This document shows positions 1-6,224 of a DNA stretch of 8,696 bases, in pieces (position 1 is the first letter of the stretch; every line of letters starts with the position of its first letter). A program made the position numbers and the translations under genes. Source of the DNA: UBA10649 sp044233495. GTDB taxonomy: Bacteria > Actinomycetota > Actinomycetes > S36-B12. Under the pieces are notes generated by a model. It was given only the letters and a program-made list of their open reading frames with translations, was not told where the DNA came from and searched no databases. Location of the stretch: the NCBI GenBank assembly GCA_044233495.1, contig JBIIJX010000104.1, positions 1-8,696 on the forward strand, read 5' to 3'.

Positions 1-304
1 GCAGCTGCGGCACGCACAGCGGCATCAGCCCGTACGGGAGAGTGGCGTCGACGAGGTGCTCGTAGGTGGTCATGCCCAGCACCTCGGCGGTGCGGGAGAC
101 GGGGTCGATGTGGAGCACGCCGTCGAAGGCCGCGACATCGAGGCCGGTTCCGGGAGTCGCATCGCGGGGCCGGAAGAGATTGGACGTGCGCTTGGCGAGG
201 CGCACGGGACTGTCCGGGGGCAGCGCCCGGTAGTCGCTCAGGAGGGCCTCCTGCAGGCGCGCATAGCGCTCCTGCCACGGGGCCTCGGACGAAACGGCGG
301 TCAC
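1..304 (-). CDS. FAD-binding oxidoreductase, N-terminal part (TmsA/DHCR24-like), cut by window edge
   Basis: About 101 codons are visible before the gene runs off the left edge. The translation has a short helical N-terminus, then an RLAKRTSNLFRPR stretch at residues 35-47. After that comes the beta-rich start of a PCMH-type FAD-binding domain (about residues 55-101: LDVAAFDGVL, then HIDPVSRTAEVLGM, then TTYEHLVDATLPYG). By memory of the family this resembles the bacterial DHCR24-like flavoproteins such as mycobacterial Rv0449c (TmsA/BfaA), which reduce the 10-methylene fatty-acid intermediate in 10-methylstearate synthesis. The substrate cannot be proven from this fragment, and another FAD_binding_4 oxidase remains possible. 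I chose the GTG at 304 because a TAGCCT hexamer ends 7 nt before it, fitting a leaderless mRNA. A second in-frame GTG at 310 lies only 1 nt after that hexamer, and an in-frame stop lies at 326-328. The real 3' end, the flavin-binding remainder and any methyltransferase partner lie outside the window. Confidence 0.82.
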   Translation of the reverse strand, partial: MTAVSSEAPWQERYARLQEALLSDYRALPPDSPVRLAKRTSNLFRPRDATPGTGLDVAAFDGVLHIDPVSRTAEVLGMTTYEHLVDATLPYGLMPLCVPQL

Positions 305-311
305 GGGCACG

Positions 312-317
312 AGGCTA
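312..317 (-). promoter_or_regulatory. putative -10 element of the FAD oxidoreductase
   Basis: On the minus strand TAGCCT fits the actinobacterial TANNNT -10 pattern and ends 7 nt before the GTG at 304. Transcription would therefore begin at or next to the start codon. No clear purine-rich Shine-Dalgarno and no TTGACA-like -35 are present. Confidence 0.5.
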
Positions 318-354
318 GACCCGGGTCAGGGAGCACCGCCCCTTGACCCTGAGT

Positions 355-360
355 GACAAT
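355..360 (+). promoter_or_regulatory. putative -10 element of the coiled-coil protein/dioxygenase unit
   Basis: GACAAT ends 6 nt before the ATG at 367 and there is no Shine-Dalgarno between them, which suggests a leaderless transcript. A TTGACC at 343-348 is too close (6 nt) to act as its -35. This element and the divergent one at 312-317 sit in a shared 62-bp gap between the two start codons. Confidence 0.5.
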
Positions 361-366
361 GAGCCC

Positions 367-954
367 ATGCGCCCCATAAGTGCCCGACGCTGGTTCGGCC
401 CGCTGATCGGCGGGGCCGCCTTCCTGGTGACCCTGGCGTTCCTCGGGCCGATCGCCCTCGTGGGGGACATCGTCCTCCGCCAGGCCGAGATGGAGCAGCT
501 CGTCACCCGGGTTGAGGCCTCGGAGGCGGAGATGGTCGAGGTGCAGGCCGAGATCGAGGCCATCACCGACGACTACGAGAGCCTGCCCGACCCCGACGAT
601 GCCGACCGCGCCGAACTCGTCGGCCGGCTGGCCGATGCGGCCGCCTACGGCCAGGAGGCCATCGCGGAGGCCGGTGCCGTCGTCGCGAGCGACGACTACC
701 TGCCCTGGCACGCGTCGATCATTCGCGCGCAGCGGGACTACCTCGCCCACAACCAGGCGTGGCAGGACTACCTCGAGGCCGCTGCCATCGACCCGGGGGA
801 GCTCACGCTGACCCAGGACGACATCAACAGCACGTTCCTGGACGCCGAGACCTCGATGCGGGCGGCGCTGCCACCACTGGCGACCTCGGAGCTGCGCCAG
901 CGGGTGGACCTCATCTTCGCCGAGCCCGAGGGTGCGGGAGGCCAGGCGGCGTGA
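367..954 (+). CDS. membrane-anchored coiled-coil protein of unknown function
   Basis: A 195-residue protein that I do not recognise. Residues 1-9 are basic (three Arg). Residues 10-36 form one hydrophobic segment (from FGPLIGGAAF to ALVGDIVL), read as an uncleaved N-terminal membrane anchor or signal anchor. Residues 38-70 are rich in Glu, Ala and hydrophobics with heptad-like spacing, suggesting a coiled coil. The remainder is acidic and mostly helical, with aromatic positions (DDYLPWHASIIRAQRDYL at 109-126; NQAWQDYL at 129-136). No catalytic or metal-binding motif is visible. An upstream in-frame TTG at 343 could extend it by 8 codons, but the ATG at 367 is preferred because GACAAT ends 6 nt before it. 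The stop overlaps the next gene's GTG (GTGA at 951-954), so the protein is probably translated together with the dioxygenase. The body orientation (extracytoplasmic or cytoplasmic) is uncertain. Confidence 0.8.
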   Translation: MRPISARRWFGPLIGGAAFLVTLAFLGPIALVGDIVLRQAEMEQLVTRVEASEAEMVEVQAEIEAITDDYESLPDPDDADRAELVGRLADAAAYGQEAIAEAGAVVASDDYLPWHASIIRAQRDYLAHNQAWQDYLEAAAIDPGELTLTQDDINSTFLDAETSMRAALPPLATSELRQRVDLIFAEPEGAGGQAA

Positions 955-1718
955 AGCCGATCTTCCTGGGGCATGGTGCCCCGCCGCTGCTCGACGACCC
1001 GGTGTGGGTGCCCGAACTCCAGGAGTGGGCCGGACGCATCGGGCGGCCTGCGGGAATCCTCATCGTGTCGGCGCACTGGGAGTCCGCCCCGGCCATGCTC
1101 TCGGCGGCTGCCGCCGGCACCCCCCTGGTCTACGACTTCGGCGGGTTCGCGCCCCACTACTACGAGATGACGTACCGGACCCCTGACGCCGCCGCGCTCG
1201 CCCGGCTGGTGGCCTCGCTCTTCCCGGACGACTCCCCAGTGCTGCAGCACGGACAGCGGGGACTCGACCACGGGGCATGGGTGCCGTTGAAGGTGATGTA
1301 CCCCGAGGCCGACATTCCGGTGCTCCAGCTGTCTCTTCCGACGACCGACCCGGAGCGGCTCATGCAGATGGGATCCCGGCTGCGGCCCCTGCGCGACCAC
1401 GGGGTGCTCATCATCGGCTCCGGATTCCTCACCCACGGCCTGCCTTTCCTGACCGAGTGGCGGATCGACGCCGCCCCGCCCACGTGGAGCGTGGACTTCG
1501 ACCTGTGGGCGGCCGAGGCTCTCGCGCGCGGCGACGTCGACACCCTGATGGACTTCCGCGACCGGGCACCGGGCATGCCGTACGCGCACCCCACCGTGGA
1601 ACACCTGACCCCGTTGTTCGTCGCGCTGGGAGCCGCCGCCGACCCGCAGGCACCGCCGGCCACCGAGGTCGACGGCTACTTCATGGGCCTGGCGAAGCGA
1701 TCCTTCACCTTCTCCTGA
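951..1718 (+). CDS. LigB/DODA-type class III extradiol ring-cleavage dioxygenase
   Basis: A 255-residue enzyme of the 4,5-DOPA-dioxygenase (YgiD/LigB) family, close to the usual ~260 residues. Such enzymes open catecholic rings with a mononuclear metal (Zn or Fe). Recognisable blocks: FLGHGAPPLL at residues 5-14, VSAHWES at 39-45, YDFGGFAPHYYEMTY at 61-75, GLDHGAWVPL at 104-113, ADIPVLQLSLP at 120-130, GSGFLTHGLPF at 156-166 and AHPTVEHLTPLFVALGAA at 212-229. By spacing against the family, the likely metal ligands are H8, H42, H162 and H218, with H107 or H213 as candidates for catalysis. The family usually has SHGSP in the first block; here it is GHGAP. The GTG at 951 is chosen because the conserved fold begins immediately after it and it overlaps the upstream stop by 4 bp, implying translational coupling. 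A longer open frame back to 759 only shadows the upstream gene. The substrate is unknown. It is cytoplasmic, with no signal peptide. Confidence 0.93.
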   Translation: MKPIFLGHGAPPLLDDPVWVPELQEWAGRIGRPAGILIVSAHWESAPAMLSAAAAGTPLVYDFGGFAPHYYEMTYRTPDAAALARLVASLFPDDSPVLQHGQRGLDHGAWVPLKVMYPEADIPVLQLSLPTTDPERLMQMGSRLRPLRDHGVLIIGSGFLTHGLPFLTEWRIDAAPPTWSVDFDLWAAEALARGDVDTLMDFRDRAPGMPYAHPTVEHLTPLFVALGAAADPQAPPATEVDGYFMGLAKRSFTFS

Positions 1719-1753
1719 CGACCGGGTCCCCTTCTCCTGACGACGGGTTCCCC
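1708..1753 (+). repeat. two-copy tandem direct repeat, period 22 bp
   Basis: The 15-mer CCTTCTCCTGACGAC occurs at 1708-1722 and again exactly at 1730-1744. The 3' part of each unit is similar but not identical (CGGGTCC versus GGGTTCC). The first copy contains the last codons and stop of the dioxygenase gene; the second is non-coding. It reads as a local tandem duplication, perhaps slippage, that has since drifted. Confidence 0.85.
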
Positions 1754-1755
1754 GC

Positions 1756-1778
1756 GCCGGAGGCACCACGCCGCCGGC
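1756..1778 (+). terminator. hairpin after the dioxygenase gene, candidate terminator
   Basis: GCCGG-A-GGC pairs with GCC-G-CCGGC around a 5-nt ACCAC loop, giving 8 G:C pairs with one internal A/G mismatch. It begins 38 bp after the dioxygenase stop and ends 57 bp before the antiporter start, so its position suits a terminator. There is no U-tract, which is common in high-GC actinobacteria but leaves its activity unproven. Confidence 0.45.
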
Positions 1779-1822
1779 CTGTGACGGTGTCTTCGGAACG
1801 GAGGGCCCGGCCCCTGAGCGGC

Positions 1823-1828
1823 TAGGCT
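1823..1828 (+). promoter_or_regulatory. putative -10 element of the Na+/H+ antiporter
   Basis: TAGGCT matches TANNNT and ends 7 nt before the ATG at 1836. No Shine-Dalgarno lies between them (CCGCGCG), so a leaderless transcript is likely. No obvious -35 is present at 16-18 bp spacing. Confidence 0.6.
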
Positions 1829-1835
1829 CCGCGCG

Positions 1836-3413
1836 ATGGACGAGACGTTCGCGACCCTGGCCATGGCGGGCCTGATCGCCGTGGGCCTCGGTGTCTTCCT
1901 CCGCCAGCGCGGCTGGGGCATCGCCATCCCGCTCGTCATCGTCGGAGCCATCATCGGGGCGCTCCCGGTGGGTCCGGACGCCATCCCGGAGCCGGAGGTC
2001 ATCCTCGTGGCGATCCTTGCTCCGTTGGTCTTCGGTGAGGCACTGGGCTCGTCCTTCCTCGACCTGCGACGGGTGAGCCGCCCGGTGCTGTTCCTCGCCA
2101 TCGGCCTGGTGATCGCCACGACGCTCGTGGTCGGGCTCGTAGCGGCTGCAGCGGTCGCCATGCCGCTCGCCATGGCCTGCGCGCTGGGGGCTGTGCTCGC
2201 CCCGACCGACGCGGTCGCGGTGAGCACGGTCGCGCGTCGGGCGGGTCTGCCGCGCAAGCTTGTGTCCATTCTCGAGGGTGAGAGCCTGGTCAACGACGGC
2301 ACCGGCCTCACCGCACTGCGGGTGGCGCTCGTCGCAGCCTCGGCCGGCGCGGTCACGCTGCTCGACGTCGGCACGGTCTTCGCGCTGGCCGTCCTCGTCG
2401 GTGTGGGAGTGGGTCTCGTCGGAGGGCTGTTCATCGGCTGGGTCCTCGGCCGGGCCCGCGACCTCGTCTCAGCGAATGCACTGACCCTCGTCGCTCCGTT
2501 CGCTCTCTATCTGCTCGCGGAGCAGTTGGAGGGTTCGGGGATCCTCGCGGTCGTGGTGGCCGCGCTCGTCATCGCCAACCGGCAGAACGCCGACCCAGGA
2601 CATGCCGGACGCGTGCAGAGCGTGAACCTGTGGAAGCACCTCACGTTCGTGCTCCAGTGCGTGGCGTTCTTCTTCGTCGGACTCGAGCTGCCAGAGGTCC
2701 TCGGCCGCCTGTCCCGCAGCGACATGAGCTCACTGCTGATCCTCGTGCCCCTTGTGCTCGCGGTGCTCATCGTCGTGCGCACGGTCTTCGTGTTCGGCAT
2801 GGTGGGCGTGGCACGGGCGCGTGCCCGGGCTCCGCAGCAGGCATTCCGCGGCGCGGTCATCCTGTCGTGGGCCGGGGCCCGGGGGCCCGTCTCGGGCCTG
2901 GCTGTCTTCTCGATTCCGATCACGTTCACGAGCGGTGACGTGGTTCCCTTCCGTGACGTCATCCTGGCCACGACATTCATCGTCATCGTCGTCACGCTGC
3001 TGCTGTCGCTGACGATGGCCCCGGTAGCGCGAGTCCTCGGCATCGGCAAGGACGACGATGCAGAGCTCCTGCGGCGCATTGATGCCCGACTCGCCAGGGC
3101 GGCCCTCGATCGGCTGACCGACGTCGAGATCGAGGCTGCCGATGGCGGTACGCCGCTGGCCCACGACGTGGCGGCGCGCCTGCGCGCAGAGGCCGAGCAT
3201 CGACTCGAGCTCGAGGGTGAGGCGCCGGATTTCGTGGTCGCGGCCGACATCCGGGCCCGGCAGATGGTCGAGACCGCACGCGCGATGATCCGCGCGGAGC
3301 AGGAGGAGCTGATCGCGATGCGCGATGCCGAAGGGCTGCCCGATGCACTCGTGCGGCCGCTGATGCGGCAGCTCGATGTCCGTGACCAGGCTCTCGCCTC
3401 CCAGCGCCCCTGA
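1836..3413 (+). CDS. CPA1-family Na+/H+ antiporter (NhaP/YjcE-like)
   Basis: A 525-residue integral membrane antiporter. About 12 hydrophobic segments fill residues 1-402, and a charged helical tail of roughly 120 residues follows (405-525). CPA1 signature motifs are clear: LAPTDAVAVSTV at residues 121-132 (unwound-helix T124-D125), LEGESLVNDGTGLTALRVAL at 146-165 containing the N153-D154 pair, and WAGARGPVSGLAVFSIP at 345-361 with R349. In this family an ND pair goes with electroneutral 1:1 exchange and a DD pair with electrogenic exchange, so this protein is predicted electroneutral; the ion (Na+, K+ or both) is not determined. The tail is probably a cytoplasmic regulatory region; I see no TrkA-N/RCK motif in it. 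The ATG follows a TAGGCT -10 by 7 nt. The gene appears monocistronic, with the next start 100 bp downstream. Confidence 0.94.
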   Translation: MDETFATLAMAGLIAVGLGVFLRQRGWGIAIPLVIVGAIIGALPVGPDAIPEPEVILVAILAPLVFGEALGSSFLDLRRVSRPVLFLAIGLVIATTLVVGLVAAAAVAMPLAMACALGAVLAPTDAVAVSTVARRAGLPRKLVSILEGESLVNDGTGLTALRVALVAASAGAVTLLDVGTVFALAVLVGVGVGLVGGLFIGWVLGRARDLVSANALTLVAPFALYLLAEQLEGSGILAVVVAALVIANRQNADPGHAGRVQSVNLWKHLTFVLQCVAFFFVGLELPEVLGRLSRSDMSSLLILVPLVLAVLIVVRTVFVFGMVGVARARARAPQQAFRGAVILSWAGARGPVSGLAVFSIPITFTSGDVVPFRDVILATTFIVIVVTLLLSLTMAPVARVLGIGKDDDAELLRRIDARLARAALDRLTDVEIEAADGGTPLAHDVAARLRAEAEHRLELEGEAPDFVVAADIRARQMVETARAMIRAEQEELIAMRDAEGLPDALVRPLMRQLDVRDQALASQRP

Positions 3414-3501
3414 CACTGCGCACCCGGCCGATTTTCCGCCGCTGCTGCTCCCCTGATCCGCGCGAGACGTACTCCTGGGATGGAGGCGGGTGTCCGTGGG
3501 A
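3414..3501. other. gap between antiporter and decarboxylase
   Basis: I see no gene here. A weak 4-bp stem (CGGC/GCCG, 9-nt loop) lies around 3426-3442. A GGAGG at 3482-3486 stands 9 nt before an in-frame GTG at 3496, which bears on the decarboxylase start. CTCC pairs with GGAG around TGGGAT nearby and could mask that GGAGG. None of these is convincing as a terminator. Confidence 0.4.
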
Positions 3502-3507
3502 CATGAT
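3502..3507 (+). promoter_or_regulatory. putative -10 element of the decarboxylase
   Basis: CATGAT ends 6 nt before the ATG at 3514 (spacer GTCGAC). This repeats the spacing seen at the other genes and supports a leaderless start. It competes with the alternative reading in which GGAGG at 3482-3486 serves a GTG at 3496. Confidence 0.4.
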
Positions 3508-3513
3508 GTCGAC

Positions 3514-4980
3514 ATGACGACACCAGGCGAAGGGCCCAGCCATGATCCGACCAGCAGCGGCGCTCCTCTGCTGGAGGCGTGGCGCCGGGCGCGGGACTCC
3601 GGGATGCGTCCGATGCAGATTCCCGGCCACAAGATGCGCTACGTGCATGATGCCCCGGGGTGGGCTGTCGATCTCGTCGGTGACACAGTGCGCGACGACA
3701 TCGCGCTGCAGGGCGAGGTCGACGACAACGCGTTCAGCAACGACTGGCTCGGGCAGGCCGAGCGGCTCTGGACGGCGCAGGTCGGAGCCGACCACTGTCG
3801 TTTCCTCGTAGGCGGGTCCTCTCAGGGCAACATCGCGGCGATCGGCACCGTCGCCGACCAGGGGATACCGATCGCTGTCGATCGCACGGCTCATCGCAGC
3901 AGCCAGGCCGCACTCGTCATCAGCGGTGCCGTACCGGTATGGATCTACCCGCGACTGCATCCTGAGTTCCACCTGCCGATCGGCATGCCGGTGTCGGCAA
4001 TCACCGACGTGACCGAGCCCGTCACGGGCTTCTTCGTCACGTCGCCCAGCTACATCGGCACCCTCTCCGACGTCGCTGGCCTCGCGGCAGCCGCTCACGA
4101 CAAGGGACAGCCCCTGGTGGTCGACCAGGCATGGGGCGCCCACCTGGACTTCATGCCCGGTCGCGGGGCCATCAGCCAGGGCGCCGACATGGTCGTGACG
4201 AGCGTCCACAAGGCCCTCACCGGCTACTCGCAGACTGCTGTGGTGGCCGTGCGGGAGGGTCGGGGGTTCGTGCACCGCTCGGTCGTCAACAGGTGGGTCG
4301 ACCTCACCGGCACGACATCACCGTCGGGCACCCTGCTGGCATCCATCGACGCGACGCGCGCGGCGATGGCGCGCGACGGGCAGCAGCGACTCGATCTGCT
4401 GTCCGAGGCCGTGGACGAGGCGCGGAAGAGACTGGCGCGCGTGCCCGGCCTCATCGTGCTCGACGACGACAACGCGGGCTGCGCGGTCGATCCCCTGAAG
4501 CTGACGCTGATCCTGCCCGGCACGGGGGTCGACGGCACGGCACTCGGTCAGGCCCTGCACGGCCTTGGCCACGGTCCCGAGACTGCTGATCGAGACTCGC
4601 TCGTGTGCACTGCCACGGTGTCCGACGAGCCGGAGTGGATCGTGCAGTTCGCCGACCTGCTGGCGGACCTGATCGATCGGATGCGGGGCGAACCGCGGGC
4701 CATGACCCCTCTGGCGGTCTGGAAGGTGACCCCCGACGTGGTCGTCACCCCGCGCGAGGCGTTCTTCGCCGACCGGCGACGCATTCCCCTGCGGGACGCT
4801 CAGGGCGAGGTCAGTGCAGAGCAGTTCTGCCCCTACCCGCCGGGCGTCCCGCTGCTCGCGCCGGGGGAGCGTGTCACGGCCGACGCCATCGACGCGATCC
4901 TCGCTGCGGCACGAATCGGGCGGGTGGCCTACAACAGCGATCCGACGCTGGAGACCATCGAGGTCATTGACGTGATCTGA
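3514..4980 (+). CDS. Orn/Lys/Arg decarboxylase family, PLP fold type I, wingless form
   Basis: A 488-residue PLP enzyme with the major and C-terminal domains of the Orn/Lys/Arg decarboxylases but no N-terminal wing domain. In length and layout it is like the Bacillus SpeA/YaaO group. Visible motifs: IPGHKMR at residues 36-42, phosphate-binding GGSSQGN at 100-106, DRTAHRSS at 123-130 (H127 in the usual PLP-stacking position), VVDQAWGAH at 202-210 (D204 for the pyridine nitrogen), TSVHKALTGYSQ at 229-240 (K233, Schiff-base lysine), and in the C-terminal domain PREAFFADRRRIPL at 413-426 and PPGVPLLAPGE at 442-452. It probably removes CO2 from a basic amino acid to make a polyamine or diamine and consumes a proton; the exact substrate cannot be read. 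It is cytosolic. Start choice: the ATG at 3514 has a -10-like hexamer 6 nt upstream. GTG at 3496 (with GGAGG) or GTG at 3490 would add 6 or 8 residues. The cupin gene follows after 25 bp. Confidence 0.92.
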   Translation: MTTPGEGPSHDPTSSGAPLLEAWRRARDSGMRPMQIPGHKMRYVHDAPGWAVDLVGDTVRDDIALQGEVDDNAFSNDWLGQAERLWTAQVGADHCRFLVGGSSQGNIAAIGTVADQGIPIAVDRTAHRSSQAALVISGAVPVWIYPRLHPEFHLPIGMPVSAITDVTEPVTGFFVTSPSYIGTLSDVAGLAAAAHDKGQPLVVDQAWGAHLDFMPGRGAISQGADMVVTSVHKALTGYSQTAVVAVREGRGFVHRSVVNRWVDLTGTTSPSGTLLASIDATRAAMARDGQQRLDLLSEAVDEARKRLARVPGLIVLDDDNAGCAVDPLKLTLILPGTGVDGTALGQALHGLGHGPETADRDSLVCTATVSDEPEWIVQFADLLADLIDRMRGEPRAMTPLAVWKVTPDVVVTPREAFFADRRRIPLRDAQGEVSAEQFCPYPPGVPLLAPGERVTADAIDAILAAARIGRVAYNSDPTLETIEVIDVI

Positions 4981-4993
4981 CGCATCCGCGCGC

Positions 4994-4999
4994 GAGGAT
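4994..4999 (+). promoter_or_regulatory. -10-like or Shine-Dalgarno-like site before the cupin
   Basis: GAGGAT ends 6 nt before the ATG at 5006, the spacing of the leaderless promoters elsewhere in the window. Its GAGG part is also a fair Shine-Dalgarno at 8 nt spacing, so it may serve either read-through translation or an internal promoter. Confidence 0.35.
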
Positions 5000-5005
5000 G
5001 GCGCC

Positions 5006-5344
5006 ATGCCCCTTGACTCCGTCTTCGATGCCACGTCGGTCGATGTCCCCCTGAAGGCCCTGCCGGCCGACAAGTGCCCGGATGGCGTGGTGAGCACGGG
5101 CAGCAGCGTGCTGGCTCGAACCGATGCCTACGAGGTGGGTGTGTGGGTGCACGAGGCGGGTCGATCGACCGATGTCGAGACGGACGAAGTGTTCGTCGTG
5201 ATCTCCGGGCACGGTCGCGTCATCCTCGAGGACGGCACGGAGCTGGCCCTCGCACCGGGAACGGTCGGAGTGCTCTACGCCGGTACGCGCACCACCTGGG
5301 AGATCGTCGAGCCGCTGCGCAAGGTCTGGATCGTCGAGCGCTAG
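5006..5344 (+). CDS. small single-domain cupin (EutQ/DUF861-like)
   Basis: A 112-residue single-domain cupin. The beta-barrel core runs from about residue 43 (YEVGVWVHEAGRST) through ETDEVFVVISGHGRVILEDG at 58-77 and LALAPGTVGVLYAGTRTTWE at 80-99 to a closing PLRKVWIVER. The glycines and prolines and the TWEIVEPLRKVW ending match the cupin_3/DUF861 type. The histidine pair and downstream histidine of a metal-binding cupin are missing: only E61 and an off-position H49 and H69 remain. So it may be a binding or regulatory cupin, or a metal-free one, and not an oxygenase. It follows the decarboxylase by 25 bp on the same strand and is probably co-transcribed with it, which hints at a role with the same amine or amino acid. 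That link is inference. Its TAG stop lies in a CTAG shared with the convergent aldo/keto reductase. Confidence 0.85.
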   Translation: MPLDSVFDATSVDVPLKALPADKCPDGVVSTGSSVLARTDAYEVGVWVHEAGRSTDVETDEVFVVISGHGRVILEDGTELALAPGTVGVLYAGTRTTWEIVEPLRKVWIVER

Positions 5345-6192
5345 ACCGCCGTCAGGGCATTCAGCTCGGCCATGGCGTCGTCATCGAGGACGACGTCGCG
5401 GCTGGCGCAGTTCTCCTCCACATGGGCCAGTGACCCGGTGCCTGGAATCGGCAGGGTGACGGGTGAGTGCTGGATGAGCCATGCGAGCGCCACCTGTCCG
5501 GGCGTCGCGCCGACGCGGTCGGCGATGCGGGTGAGCAGCGCGGACTGCTCCTCGCGGTTGCGACCGCCCAACGGGAACCACGGGATGAATCCGATGCCCC
5601 GTGCCTCGCAGTGCTCGAGCAGAGCCTCGGCACTGCGGTCGGCAACGTTGTAGAGGTTCTGCACCGTGGCCACCGGGAAGTGTTGCTCCGCAGCGAGGAC
5701 GTCGTCGACGGTTACCTCGGACAGCCCGACGTGGCGGATGAGTCCCTCGCGTTGCATGTCAGCGATGGCGCCGAACTGGTCGTCGCGAGGCACTTGCGGG
5801 TCGATGCGGTGCAGCTGCCACAGGTCGATGCGATCGACGCCGAGTCGACGCATGGACATGAGTACGCACTGCCGCAGGTAGGCCGGCCGGCCGACGGGCT
5901 CCCACTGGTCCGGCCCCTGCCGAGTCAGGGCACCCTTCGTCGCGATGACGACATTCGGGTACGGGTGAAGGGCCTCGCGGATGAGATCCTCGCTCACGTC
6001 GGGTCCGTAGGCGTCGGCCGTGTCGATGAAGTCGACACCCAACTCGACCGCTCGGCGCAGCACGGCGATTGCAGTGTCATGGTCAGCGGGCGGACCCCAG
6101 ATACCGGGGCCGGTGATGCGCATGGCCCCGAATCCGAGGCGCTGCACGGTCAGCGGATCGGTGGACTGGGCAGCGATGGTGAACGACGTCAT
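5341..6192 (-). CDS. aldo/keto reductase
   Basis: A 283-residue NADPH-dependent oxidoreductase of the AKR superfamily with the usual (alpha/beta)8-barrel length. The catalytic tetrad is readable: D57 and Y62 in FIDTADAYG (55-63), K86 in ATKGAL (84-89) and H128 in LWQLHRID (124-131). The N-terminal RLGFGAMRITGPGIWG (18-33) is the typical entry strand, and IPGTGSLAHVEENCAS (249-264) is the cofactor-phosphate region. The nearest named type by feel is the 'oxidoreductase, aldo/keto reductase family' related to YdbC/YajO-like proteins; the natural carbonyl substrate is unknown. The ATG at 6192 is chosen because TTGAAT ends 6 nt before it and the family's N-terminus fits; an in-frame ATG at 6222 would add 10 residues and run through the promoter. 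The gene is convergent with the cupin (shared CTAG) and divergent from the MEKHLA gene. Confidence 0.93.
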   Translation of the reverse strand: MTSFTIAAQSTDPLTVQRLGFGAMRITGPGIWGPPADHDTAIAVLRRAVELGVDFIDTADAYGPDVSEDLIREALHPYPNVVIATKGALTRQGPDQWEPVGRPAYLRQCVLMSMRRLGVDRIDLWQLHRIDPQVPRDDQFGAIADMQREGLIRHVGLSEVTVDDVLAAEQHFPVATVQNLYNVADRSAEALLEHCEARGIGFIPWFPLGGRNREEQSALLTRIADRVGATPGQVALAWLIQHSPVTLPIPGTGSLAHVEENCASRDVVLDDDAMAELNALTAV

Positions 6193-6198
6193 GACCCC

Positions 6199-6204
6199 AT
6201 TCAA
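6199..6204 (-). promoter_or_regulatory. putative -10 element of the aldo/keto reductase
   Basis: On the minus strand TTGAAT ends 6 nt before the ATG at 6192 (spacer GGGGTC). It is a weaker match to TANNNT but has the same spacing as the other genes. It lies where the -35 of the divergent MEKHLA promoter would be. Confidence 0.4.
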
Positions 6205-6224
6205 CCGTGGTGCCCCGGCCATGG

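Noticed and set aside
56..346. Plus-strand open frame of 96 codons at the left edge
   Set aside because: It lies antisense to the FAD oxidoreductase, whose minus-strand translation has clear family motifs; the plus-frame product is Gly/Ala/Arg-rich noise.
343..366. TTG start at 343 for the coiled-coil protein, with TTGACC at 343-348 as a -35 box
   Set aside because: The extension would place the -10-like GACAAT inside the coding region, and TTGACC is only 6 bp from it, too close for a -35/-10 pair.
759..950. Longer 5' extension of the dioxygenase frame
   Set aside because: The 64 extra residues overlap the upstream gene, look low-complexity, and the conserved LigB fold starts exactly at the GTG at 951.
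768..1769. 333-codon minus-strand open frame
   Set aside because: Antisense to the dioxygenase; Arg/Gly-rich composition typical of an out-of-frame shadow in high-GC DNA.
2507..4275. Several long minus-strand open frames over the antiporter and decarboxylase
   Set aside because: They oppose two well-recognised genes and have Arg/Ser/Thr- or His/Arg-rich products without any domain pattern.
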